Part shown: positions 53,191-64,000 of the stretch, in pieces
Numbering within the stretch: position 1 is the first letter of the stretch
Layout of the letters: each line of letters opens with the position of its first letter
NCBI GenBank assembly: GCA_040954595.2
Contig: CM082583.2
Coordinates: forward strand, 11,842,001-11,906,000
DNA length: 64,000 bases
Origin: Balanoglossus misakiensis
Taxonomy: Eukaryota > Hemichordata
Direction: 5' to 3'
Program-made: the position numbers and the translations under genes
Notes under the pieces: generated by a model
What the model saw: the letters and a program-made list of their open reading frames with translations, nothing else
Told to the model about the DNA's origin: nothing
The model's database searches: none

Positions 53191-55006
53191 ATCATGGATG
53201 CAACTCATAACACAGAGATACAAGTCAACCATGACACAGAATAATATTGATTAAAAAGGTTTTTTTTAATTGTATTTGGCAAGTGTGTCAGTTAACATTA
53301 GGAGTTAAAGTAAAACAATAAGAACTGAAAGCGATGATGCAATACTAGTTTATGTTCTCCCCTTCAACATTAATATGAGGGGTGAAAAAAGACTAGAGGT
53401 TCTGGTTAAAATAAATGTCTTGTGGATAATATACTGGATATAAAATATAGGTAATATCAGTAAGTATCAAATGCTTGGAACTAAAAAAAAAGACTACCTG
53501 TATTGTTAGCAACTATCCTGCAAGCCATTACTTCAAATAAATACACACTTCTGGGAATTTTAAAACATGATAATGGCAATGGGTTAATGGATGAAAATGG
53601 CCCATTAAAAAGCATACAATATTTCAGTAGACAGTACAAAAATAGCGCCAAAGGCACTGTGCTCCCATGTCCATGTTGGGGAAGATGTCAGTGTAGATTG
53701 GTAGACTGGTAGTGTGTATAGTGATTGAGAGTGATGGGGGGTGGAGGGAGTTATGCAATGGCTTTCCAACTCCCCAGAAGGAGGGAGGGGGAGGGTTTCA
53801 GTCTCTGGCCCATGGACTAATAACGTCCTGTAACAGTGGCTGTACAACAAAAAGTTGCTACTGTACCCAATCCCGCACCCCGTCAGAAATCAATTGCTTC
53901 ACCCCTTACATATCGCATGGGAGCATAAAAAACACCGCCATCAAGCATATGTTTCTTCTTTTGTTGCCATAAAATTAAAGCATCAAACAAATGAATATTC
54001 CAGTAACAGTAAAGTAATAAGCTAGACCATGATATGTGCAAGACAATCATGAAAAGAGAGAACTGTTTGTTATGTCGAGATAAGAAAGCTAAGCTGGTCC
54101 ATCATTAAGCATGTTTAGTTTTGACTAACTCTCAGTGGGTGGGATATAAAGATGGGAACATGTTTTTTTTATTTTCTTATCTGTCATCAGTACTTCTTTC
54201 ACACTTTAACAATAATGAACACATTATGAACAGTTGAATCAGAACATGAAGCACCATGTAGACCAATTAAACAAACATTTCTAAGCCTATATCTAATATC
54301 TAAATTGCACCCTTTTAATTTGCATTCAACACATGAATAACGTGAATGAACCACAGAAAAATCAAGCGGAGGGTCATTTTCACTAGACTACTCACTAGCT
54401 CTGAACACTAAATTCCTGTCTAGATTGTCATGATTCATGAAAATTATCCAACAAATATGGCCGCAAAAAAGTCTGCAAAAATTGAAATACTCAAAATTAT
54501 TTTTTTTTAGTTAAAAACCAACCAACCAACCAACAGGATAGGTTGTGTCATTTTTGTATCAACGCGTAAAACTGCTTCAACAACTGACAAGCTAGCTTAT
54601 TTAACGGTAAAGGCATAGTTTCAAAAAGAATAAGGGAGGTTTGTGTGTTGTGTTACAAATATACTCCCTACAAATATACTCCTTACTTCCTTCTTGATTC
54701 CTTGTATTCCTTCACAAAACTGACACTACTGAAGTCTGCACTGTCATGGATCAACAAGAGCTACTAATTGTAAAGAGAAAGTTTTAAAGCAAGTGGACAA
54801 GTGGTTTGGGAGAAAATCAATGGTACATATATATACCAAATGGAGCCTAAAACTTGACAAATTTCTAACAAAATCTTTTGCTTAAACATTCTGACCCTAA
54901 TGATATCTGCATCTTTCTCAATACCTCTACAAAGTACAATTATATAATTTTTTTTAAAAACTTCCCTTAAAGTGTTCTCCTAAAAAGGCAACATTCACAG
55001 TGGAGT
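53191..55006 (-). other. Lamin 3' UTR (minus strand) and convergent gap
   Basis: Minus-strand AATAAA candidates are TTTATT at 54168-54173 and 53147-53152. If the farther one is used, the lamin and MARCHF transcripts would overlap at their 3' ends. No other gene seen. A short duplication (TACAAATATACTCC, twice near 54655-54688) is present. Confidence 0.45.
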
Positions 55007-55048
55007 TTACATGACAACACATCTGTCTCCCTTTTGGCCGGACTCACG
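55007..55048 (-). other. LMNB1: Lamin CaaX exon
   Basis: A 42-nt terminal coding exon after a TTTTTTCCCAACAG acceptor reads [13 protein letters not shown]-stop. It fits in phase 0 to the exon ending GGRLSL (56450), across a 1.4-kb intron. It is too short to stand out as an open frame and was found from the CaaX signature. Confidence 0.85.
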
Positions 55049-58000
55049 CTGTTGGGAAAAAAAAAGAAATCATAAAATAGGTTAATTGTTTTGCGGTTCG
55101 AAAAAAGGGATGAAAGTCACCATACTTGTGGGTGGTAAGATCAAAGCGTGACCTTTCACCTTTGTTACAGATGAGGCTTCACCTAAGCCATGCGACACAA
55201 CAACCATGCATAACACTGACAAGCTGAGATAGACAAGGCTTCTGTGACATCAGAACAGGCCCGGAAGAGCAAAATAAATTGGTTAGTCTTTGTCATCCTG
55301 GAGTCTCTGTGCCTAATTAGCTTGTTAAAAGAAGTAAGCTAACTGCTTTCAACAGTAATGTCTTCATATCTGATGACAAATGAGTTGAATCTTGTCCATA
55401 GAGACATTACTGCTGTATTGTCTTTGGCCAATACATATAAGCATTCAAAAAGCATACACAGTTAAATTACTGATGCCGCCACATTCAAGTAAAGGCATAA
55501 ACACTGATATTAAAGAAAATAAATCTCCAGCCTCCAGCAAGTGCACAAAACTTGACAGCATTACACCACGAACATTTTAAAATCAATGTTCAATCGAAAT
55601 GTGTGGGATGGGGTCTCCTGAAGCTCACAATTTGACAATTCAGTCAAAAAATAGCAACAATCTTGGCATTTTAGCCAGTGAATGTGTTTGCCTGTTATCT
55701 CAAGCAACAGAATTGATCTCAAGCAGACAAGGGCTACAATGAAATGGAACACACACCATTGGTTTACTCACTATCCCGCTGACCGGAAGAACCAGAGTCA
55801 GACTGTACACAGGAGATACAAGAAACTTATTTCAGTCATCTCCGAAAGGGGTTGTCCCTTTTACATCATTTCTCAACTCATAAGCTTAAAGAAGCGCCTG
55901 CATACAGCATGCTTACATGATGTTGGGGGGGGGGGGGGATTTTGTAGTGATTTTTTATGAAACTTGGAAGCACACAAGTTGGCTGCCATATTGGAAACAC
56001 ATGTTTGTGTCAGTAAAGACAGCACATGGCTGTTACAGGGGCTGCTGTCACAGATACTGATCAGACCATGTTACATGCATTTCCTGAAATCTGCCTGTTG
56101 TTTTCTGTGAGGTACATGTAGATCATGGATATGTACGGTAGTACATATATGCCCATGGTCAAGTCTGATCAATAACCCAACAATTCCAATATCTCCAGCT
56201 GTAACTTGGGGAGTTCTCAAAGTCATTGTGCCCTCACTGCATTGGGTTCGGCCAACAATCATCTGCATAAACTGTCATTATACTAAAAGAACATAATAAG
56301 ATCCAGAAACTAAACGCAGATGATTTTGAAAGTTGTGTTGTGCAAATGCATAATAGAATGAAGCAGGCGAATTAATCAAACCATAACAGAAATTTCAAGC
56401 TGGCTAAATATAACAACCTGTTGGTGAACATAATTTGTGTTGGCCTTACCAGACTTAATCTGCCACCTGAAGTCTCAGTGTATTCTTCATAGGAACACTC
56501 TCGACTCATTGTACGTGATGCCATCGCCTGCAAAGAACACATCAGTTATAACACACATACATTGTAAATCAATCAAAACGGTACCAGTAGTCTTCAAATG
56601 ATAATAACTAGTGAGTCAGTTGATATATTGTAGAGAAGTCATGTAATTCTTTCATCCAATCTCACCTCCCCATTGTTATCCACTAAGACAGTCTTGACTG
56701 TGTCGCCCATGCCAAATGACTTGACCTTCCAGACCAGATCTGTGGGTGGATTGTGCGACTTGCCAGCATCTTGTGCCCACACTGTTACATTGGCATTGGC
56801 TTTCAGAACATAACGACTGGCGAATTTGTAAGTGATCTCATCGGCTTCATCGACTTGGCGTTTCAGCTGCCAACCTCCCAAAGCTTGGTCCTGCAAAAGG
56901 ACGACCAAATAAGAACAATTTCCAGTCAGAAAGTTGATAACAATATTCGTCAACCGGTACCCAGTATCAGGGAAAACCTGCATAGTGTGAATTGACACAA
57001 AAATCCATCTCACCTTATCAGAGGTATTTTGGAGTTTGATAAATAAGCCGTCGACATCTGTTTCAAAGATTGATACACAACCAGAGGCAGTAGCTGTTTG
57101 TGATAGACTGGAAGTTTCATCAATGCGTCGACGTTTCTGACCTCTGATCTGTCTCATTGGTGTGCTTCTCTGCTGTGATGCGCCTTTCTTCTGTTTTTGA
57201 CTTTTTGGTGATGGGCTGATGTTCAGTCTGTAACAAAATCATAGTAGGAGACGGGCGGAGTTCATGACTGCATACAATAATTATATTTATAAGTAAAAAG
57301 TGTTCATATTTGACACAAGTGCTGGTTGCACAAAAGTCTCCACAAAATCACAGCGTACCTGCTTTCCTCCCCTTCAAGTAACTTCCTGTAGGCAGCAATC
57401 TCCATGTCCAATGCAATTTTGATTCCCATCAGTTCTTCATACTCTTTGAGTTGTTCAGCCATGGAGTTCCTCAGAGCATCCAAGTCTAGGTCTCTTTCCC
57501 GTAGGGCAAGAGCAGAAGCTGTCTGTTCGTCCGATAACTGTTTCTCCAGATCCGATATACGGGAACTAAAGGCTGCCACCTAATGTAGCACAAAGTACAT
57601 ATTTCTTCAATTAATCTCACAATAGAGATTCAATAAAAGTTTTGTGTCTTTCACCAGGCAAAGAAAATCTAAGATGCTCTTCACCACTCAGAAATGGATG
57701 AGAGTTGACGCAGGAATCTACATGGCTATTAACCTGTTTTTTTTTGGGTGCATTGAAATTGCCTTCTTACCTGTGCTTTGAGTGAATTGACCTGTGATGT
57801 CAGGCCGTCGACCTTGGTGCGGTTCCCTCGCAATTCATCTTTAGCCACCATTGCATCATGGCTGTATTTCTCTGCCATTAACTTCATTTCAGACAGCTGT
57901 GAATGCAACACAAACCAACACGTGTGAGGCAAGATCTCTACATGGTGAGGCGAACACAAGGGATCTTTGCTGGGTGAAAATGAGCTGAATTAATGTTGAA

Positions 58001-60755
58001 CCACTTATGCATACATCCACTGATACCTATGTCTAAACCAAACCTGTTCTAACTGAAACCTGGCAATGACATATACATTTGAACAACCTCTGATTGTACA
58101 CTCTCAGACACAGACAAGGCACTGTACCTTTGAATGGAAAAGAGATTCTGTTTCCTGTTTGAGGAGAGTGGCCTGTTCCTCATACTCCTCCCGGAGTTCT
58201 TGCAGACTTTCCTGCATTCTGCTGGCGTATTCTTCCCTGGCCCGGGAATCCACTTCCGTGATGATCTCTTCCTTCTGCCTCCTCGTCTCAACCATTTCCT
58301 GAAAGAGGAAGCATTTGTCAGAAATATCTGCCAGGACACTGAATTACCTGATACAACACTGAACAGTCTCAAAATGGATGCACCACAGAAGTGATGACGA
58401 TAACCTTCACAAGCAACCAAAAAATGATTTTTCCTGTTGTTTACTCGGGTAATCTTTATTTGCTATTTTCAAACAAAACCCAAAACCCTACCCCTTTATG
58501 GAGTTCCTCCTTGAATGCCAACTCTTCCCTCAAACTCGTCACTGTGTTCTCGACTTCCACACGGAGAATAGTCTCCTCTTCCAGCTGCTTGCGGGCATGC
58601 TCAATGGCCTTCTCCTTGTTGCTATGCTCCCTCTTGAGACGATTGAACTCATCCTCAAAGTGCTGTCTCTCGTTGAGGGCGGTCTTCAGTTTAGCCTCTC
58701 TGTCGGACAATGTGGATTCCAGTGCCAGGATTTTCTTTTCAGCCTGTGCAAGGTCCTTTTCAGCTTTCAGTGACCTGTTCAAAAATAAATTTAATACAAC
58801 AGAATTCTTTTAACTACATTTCATATTTATAAATATGCATGTGGTATGCATATGACCCTCAACCCAACCCGTAGTACACCATACCACATATGGCATCATG
58901 AATTGACAAACAGGAACCCAGCTGCGAGGCACAACCAAGCTGACCTCTACAAGCCTAGGGTCAATAACATCATCAATGGCAACCACAAACAACGAGAGTG
59001 ACTGTGACCCAGTTATTCTGGGGGTGTTTCCATACTGTGACTATCGTTCCTCCATCATGGCAGGATCATAGTTTGAGGTTGTAGATTGCTTATCAGTATC
59101 GCAGTAACAGTAGCTAATAATTATGTAACATCTCTGGTTAAATTAATTAAAGCACATCCTGACCATGAATGAGAAGGGCAAACACAACCTCAGATTATAC
59201 AGCAAACACTGTTATTGGTGGCCAAGGTACCAGCTGCACTTTTTAGCACTGACCTTTGTAGGAAGCCATTGACATATGGTTTCTGCTTGCAAAGAGGTGT
59301 GTCACATTTCCTATGAAGCGCTCACTCAGTGACACTGCCAAACAATGCAGCACCACCCTTGGCTGTTCAAGATTCACCACCGAGACGTAAAAACAGTCTA
59401 TTCATATGCACAAATTGATGAGCACCATCATTCAGTCAACTTGAGAATTAACAATGGCAGGCACAAAACAAACCATTTACCCTTGGGTTAAAATGTACAT
59501 GTTGTTTGGAACAACTCCAAAACCCCTCACAATAACCTGAACTGCAGAAACCCTGAGGGATGAGGGTGTTCTGAATAAAAACAATAGGTGGGTTCATTGT
59601 GTCCATTCAGAACCATAATACTCACAAACACATTTCAACAAAAACTGTTCAGTTTTACAGGGAACTCAATTTTTGCATAGGTCAATAAATTTGCCATATC
59701 TTTATGAATTATGTAATAACATTGATACAATGTACCACTTATTAGCCTATTGATAGTAGTAATGCTCAATCTAATCACCAGAAGCAGGTCACTTAAGATT
59801 TATTTTTCTGCTTCATCTTGTATAATTGCATTATTATCTAAGGTTTGGTAGAATAAAATTGTCGTTTTTCACGCTTATGTACACCCCCCCCCCCAAACTG
59901 GCTCCCTCCTCCAAGTTATCTATTAATTTAAAGGTCTGCAATATACAAGAGTTAATGAGATGCGTGACATGCATTCCACTCTCACTTTGGCATCAACCAT
60001 TTCAGAAATATGGGTAATGTACAGCACTTCCAAAGAAAGGGACAAGATCAAGGACACTGGGAAATGTCCTAATGCGACTTATTCTAACTTAAATATTTGT
60101 TTTTCTTTGATTTTGTCTGACGACGTAATAAAATATTTAAACTGGACAAAGTTTCCTCTCCAACATCACCAGACTTGCTACCCACCCCTCATAAGTTCAA
60201 AAGCCCAACATGGCGACTAACAGCATAATGCATAATGTGGCGTGGGTTTATCGCGTCGGCTTAGCCCAGAATGTACCACAAGGTTATAATCAATCGGAGA
60301 TCAACAAATACTCAACGTCAACACGATAAAAACAAGTTATCATAACAAAGAGGTATCAGTGGGTAAATAATGGTATAAAAACAGAGTTAATATCACCGTT
60401 ACCTCGCCCCGGAGTCTTCAGCACGCGTTTTCCATTTGCTATGCTCGACCTCCATCCGTGCCTTCTCTTTGGAAGTACTATCCAACAGCTTTCGTACATC
60501 CGCCAATTCAGTTTCGTACATCGATCTCAGGTTCCTCACCTCGCTCGTCTGGGTCTCTTCGACCCGCGAAATTTGCACATGAAGACGAGAGTTCTCATGT
60601 TCCAGGTATTTGACTTTCTCGATGTAGTTGGCAAGCCTGTCATTGAGGTCCTGCAGATCATTCTTCTCCTGGATTCGGCTCCTTCTTGAAGGACTCAGCG
60701 GAGATGCCGGTGTTCTCGAGCTGCTTGTCGTCTGCTTGCGTGTCTGCGTTGCCAT
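55007..60755 (-). CDS. LMNB1: Nuclear lamin (B type) with CaaX box
   Basis: Nine exons join with correct phases: 60403-60755, 58492-58774, 58128-58298, 57771-57896, 57359-57579, 57014-57227, 56666-56890, 56450-56527 and 55007-55048, giving 570 residues. Lamins are intermediate-filament proteins that form the meshwork under the inner nuclear membrane. A short Ser/Thr-Pro head precedes rod start [20 protein letters not shown]; the rod ends at the consensus [20 protein letters not shown], then KLLEGEES. After the rod come [10 protein letters not shown] (a mitotic phosphorylation-type SPSP site) and the nuclear signal GQKRRRID (about 414-421). The Ig-fold tail covers about 430-535. The last exon ends RCVVM (CaaX, Cys567), predicting farnesylation. 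The rod has the length expected of lamins rather than cytoplasmic filament proteins. Vertebrate lamin subtypes arose later, so B-type is inferred from the CaaX box. Confidence 0.96.
58775..60402 (-). other. Lamin intron 1
   Basis: The largest lamin intron, 1.6 kb, sits inside coil 1B between EDSGA-R and [10 protein letters not shown]. It contains a poly-C run at about 59884-59894 and no supported coding sequence. First introns often hold enhancers, but no specific site was identified. Confidence 0.7.
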
Positions 60756-60960
60756 AGTTTCGGGTGGTGAACGAAATATACGGTATTTTGGAATATAATA
60801 GTTGTGATAGTACTACCTACCCGAACAGCAACAACGAGCAGAATATATCCGCGTCGCTTGTGTCATGTGATGATTGTTAGCCAATGAGGAGCTGCAACTA
60901 ATATACATGGCTGAAATTTCCCGCGAAATTTCAGGGTGCAGATGAGGGCTGAATCATCAT
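60756..60960 (-). promoter_or_regulatory. Lamin promoter with E2F-type palindrome and CCAAT box
   Basis: About 160 bases upstream of the start codon lies GAAATTTCCCGCGAAATTTC (60913-60932), whose centre TTTCCCGCGAAA is a near-perfect E2F/DP site. CCAAT on the plus strand at 60881-60885 is an inverted CCAAT box for the minus-strand gene. This suggests cell-cycle-linked transcription; binding is inferred. Confidence 0.5.
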
Positions 60961-63900
60961 GATCATAAGCGTTTTCCTGTTCTCAAATGCGTCGTTGCAG
61001 TTCGCCACGCCGCTTTCTCTTAGTACCCATTTGTGAATGAAGCCAGTTTACAATGTAATTAGTTTATTTAGAACACAACGTGGTATTAAAAAGTCAGACA
61101 TTCGCAACTGTTCTAGCTCCGAACGCGGGCGAAATATTACATCACGACCTTTCTGATTATGTTGATCACAACATCATAAATTAAAGTCTGAACGGTTCCA
61201 GTTATGAAAAATACATAACGTTCGACTGATAGTAAACCAATTTCCCCCCGAAAACGATTAAATTAAGTCTGTTCCTGGCAATCCATGTCAAAGCAATAAG
61301 TAAGCCAGCTCATGTATTGAGCGCCCTCTATAGTTGTCTCAAACAAATGCTGGATCACACAAGTCTCCTCATAAATTTTGGGAAACAATTGCCTGGCGCT
61401 GGGGGCGTACCGTATGAGTATAAATGCTCCGCCATTTTTTCATCTCTAACTGCAAATAATTGAACTGAAAATTATTTCTATTACATATGATTGATCAAAT
61501 TTGACATGCCCGTCGGTTCCATGGCCAATATTTAAAGTCAGTACCTACCATCAACGCAAGGCTTGGACAAATTGTTTTAGGCCACCACAAGTGTCCGCGA
61601 TTAAAACGATAAAGTTTGTGATATCGGTTTTCAAAGAAAGTGTGAGTTCAATTAGTAAGTAAATGAATAAAAGAAAACACCATTGGGTTATAGGAGGGTG
61701 TTCTACTGGATATGCTAAAGGTACAACTGCCCAAACTTTGCAACCAAAATAGACCCACTTGCAGGTATGCATATATGAAAAGGGGGCCAATGTCGGTTAA
61801 ATGTCACTGAAGGTAACCTCTTATCGGCCACCTTGATGTAACGATAGGGGGTAACGACCGCTCGTTGTGTTGTATCTCTATCGAAGCCTGCTATCACTAT
61901 GATATGATCTGGGTGCCTGATCTGAAGTCGCACGTGTGTGATGACGAAAGTTCAGCCATGTTAGGGTACTTCGATACAGATTGGAGCGTCGAGCTGATAC
62001 AGCCAACGCGTGACCTAACACCTAGTGAGCGATACCAATTTGAAACGAAAACGTCCGGAATTTACGATAAAAAAATAAGCGGCACCAAGGAATTCTAAAA
62101 ATAATTGCTCACAGTAAACGGCCTCACCTGGACACAGAGAAAGCTGGGGTTAAAGGTTATCAGAACTTGTAGAATGTTTAGCGTGCAAAATTGCCACCAG
62201 AGACAAATTGTACCCGCATGAGTTTACAGGCATGATTTTTGTATTACTTCAAAGTTAATACGACAGTCAAAGCATCATTGAATACTTTGTGGTACCATAA
62301 AATACATGCGATAATACACCCGACCCTAAAGATTGCCTCGGTAACAAATCATACTTTTACAAGGTTAAAGGCCGAGATTCAACAGCAGATCTACGTATAC
62401 GTATGTATGTATTCCTATGCATGTATGTATGTAAGTTTTGTGCCATTAAAGTAGGCCACAGAGTTCGTAGTACTCGACGTGGGTGGATGCATAAATGACA
62501 GCTTATAACCCTGTGTCGAGTGTCTGTGAACTCTGACTATAGGCGTTCACATGGGCAATTCATACCTTGATCAGAATAGAAGCATCTAAAGCAAGGTCTG
62601 ATTTGCATGAAAAGGCTTGCAGATAAAGCAGTGCTACTCTGTCACGCCAGGGGAGGCCATGTTACAAAGAGTAAAAAACAGCCAATTGAAGTTTTCCACC
62701 AATCCGGGATCACTGCCAGCGTTGGGATACTATTGGACCGTCGTGACCGCGGGTATGGCTCAAATTAAGTTTGGTATAATAGGACAGTGTCCAGTCTGTG
62801 GTGGTCAGTCCTACCACTGCGGAAAACGGGCGAGTCATTGGTCAACGACGGCCAAAAGTAGTTTTATGTCCGCTGCGCACATTCCTGAACAGGGCAAGTC
62901 GGAATGACCCATGCATACAGTACAAGTGCCACTGCGGAAAAAAAAAGTTGCTGCGAAGTTACTGCAAGATTGAGGTAACACCAGACGCTGACTTGACAAG
63001 GCACTGCAGTTAGGGTACCTCTGTCGTTATCACTTTTTATCTTCAGTCATACTTTGTGTGATAACAGAATTCAACGAGATGTTCATGAACACTCGAGAAC
63101 CACCACTAGTCAGACGAGGTGCGTTGCTCCTTTAAAGAAGGGATTCCAGAAAAGAAGGTATTTATGGACGGCAAAGAAAAGCGCAACAACGATTCCGCCA
63201 GTGAGCACTGCACCATTCTACAAGTGGCAAGATAACCGCACCTGGAGTGAGGGACACTCCCATGCTGAAAAAGCAGAGGAACTCGACGCCCAGTTTAACT
63301 TTTGTAAGTACGTGTTTAATTTGTATCCCTCCTCTGTTTATGACAAAAGTTGAAAGTTATTTCAATATTTCAATCGTGAAAGAACCCTGAGAGACCACCG
63401 CTTTTGTAGGACGATCCGCAATTATACCGAAGACGGATCTCCAAGGTCACGGCCCTTTGTCATTAAGATAGGACGTTCCTTGTCACAAGAACAGGTATAC
63501 AGAAGGTTGTGAATAACGATTGCTTAAAGTATTAACTTTCCCATGGTGTGGGCGACAGCAAGAACAGACGCGTGTGGGGGACTTCAAGGACGCGGGGTAT
63601 GTATAGAATTTGTCAGAGTGGGGTCGGACCAGTGGTCATTTTTGTACTTCGCGCCCGGTTTCCCAAATCCAGATCTAGTTGCGACGGCACGCAAAGTAAA
63701 GTGTACCTTGCCACAGCAGGGCTCTGTATTATCAAGAATGTCACTGGAGCCCTCCGACAAAGCAAACAGAGAATTAGATGAAAGCGGACGTACCAGGAGA
63801 CATTTCTTCTCAGAGCTGGCCAGACTCTCTCTCTTTGTAGCACTGTCACGTTCCCCACTGTTAAACATAAACAGCAGCGGCAATGGGGGTATTCTGTGAA

Positions 63901-64000
63901 AGAATAGGCATTTGAAACGTTTCTACCTTGGAAGAAGGAGATTTCAAATGAATGTGCCAACAACAATGGCACTCTGAAAACACTAATGACTTGTGCACGG
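60961..64000. other. Upstream of the lamin gene, no recognised gene
   Basis: This 3-kb stretch has more CpG than the rest of the intergenic DNA, especially 62600-63900, and several overlapping frames of 60-120 codons. One plus-strand frame (about 63100-63305) runs open into a good donor (CTTTT-GTAAGT near 63304) and reads TRCVAPLKKGFQKRRYLWTA, with no family I recognise. The frame at 63543-63899 is likewise unrecognised. A short ATGTATGTATGT repeat lies near 62400-62435. These could be exons of a neighbouring gene or chance. Confidence 0.4.

Overview
The window is eukaryotic nuclear DNA from an invertebrate animal. Coding exons are split by GT-AG introns, the intergenic DNA is AT-rich, and there are simple-sequence repeats and a short TA-flanked inverted-repeat element. 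No operon, rRNA, tRNA or CRISPR structure was seen. The genes are all recognisable bilaterian families. The gene order C5orf63 - MARCHF3 - lamin matches, from memory, the human 5q23 block, and the proteins are close to their vertebrate counterparts. An invertebrate deuterostome (hemichordate, echinoderm or lancelet) is the best guess; a slowly evolving lophotrochozoan is the alternative. The species call is inference only.

Layout. 1-6.1 kb: no supported gene. 6.2-8.45 kb (+): a three-exon, four-helix membrane protein, tentatively TMEM221-like. 8.7-10.66 kb (+): a four-exon THEM4-type hotdog acyl-CoA thioesterase. 10.85-42.5 kb (-): the giant E3 ubiquitin ligase HERC1, complete from start codon to stop. 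In protein order it has an N-terminal region, RLD1, a long helical middle, SPRY, UBA, a CCHC zinc finger, WD40, RLD2 and HECT. THEM4 and HERC1 are tail to tail. 42.5-45.65 kb: the 3.2-kb divergent upstream region between HERC1 and the next gene; it holds a MITE-like element and an exact 60-bp tandem duplication. 45.65-47.95 kb (+): an intronless SUV39H histone H3K9 methyltransferase with two chromodomains instead of one. 48.17-48.91 kb (+): a small glutaredoxin-like protein (C5orf63 type). 49.25-53.15 kb (+): a MARCHF2/3-type RING-CH membrane E3 ligase. 55.0-60.76 kb (-): a nine-exon nuclear lamin ending in a CaaX box (CVVM) on its own small exon. 61-64 kb: no gene recognised.

The genes do not form one pathway. 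HERC1 and MARCHF3 are both ubiquitin ligases; SUV39H and the lamin both act in nuclear and heterochromatin organisation. The most notable points are the tandem-chromodomain SUV39H in a single exon, the conserved three-gene block, candidate regulated splicing in HERC1 (a 24-nt microexon and an exon-like block whose frame depends on a tandem donor), a 23-copy minisatellite in a HERC1 intron, and clustered nuclear-receptor-type palindromes in THEM4 introns. Exon boundaries were set by hand from splice signals, reading-frame continuity and remembered family sequence. No alignment or search was run.
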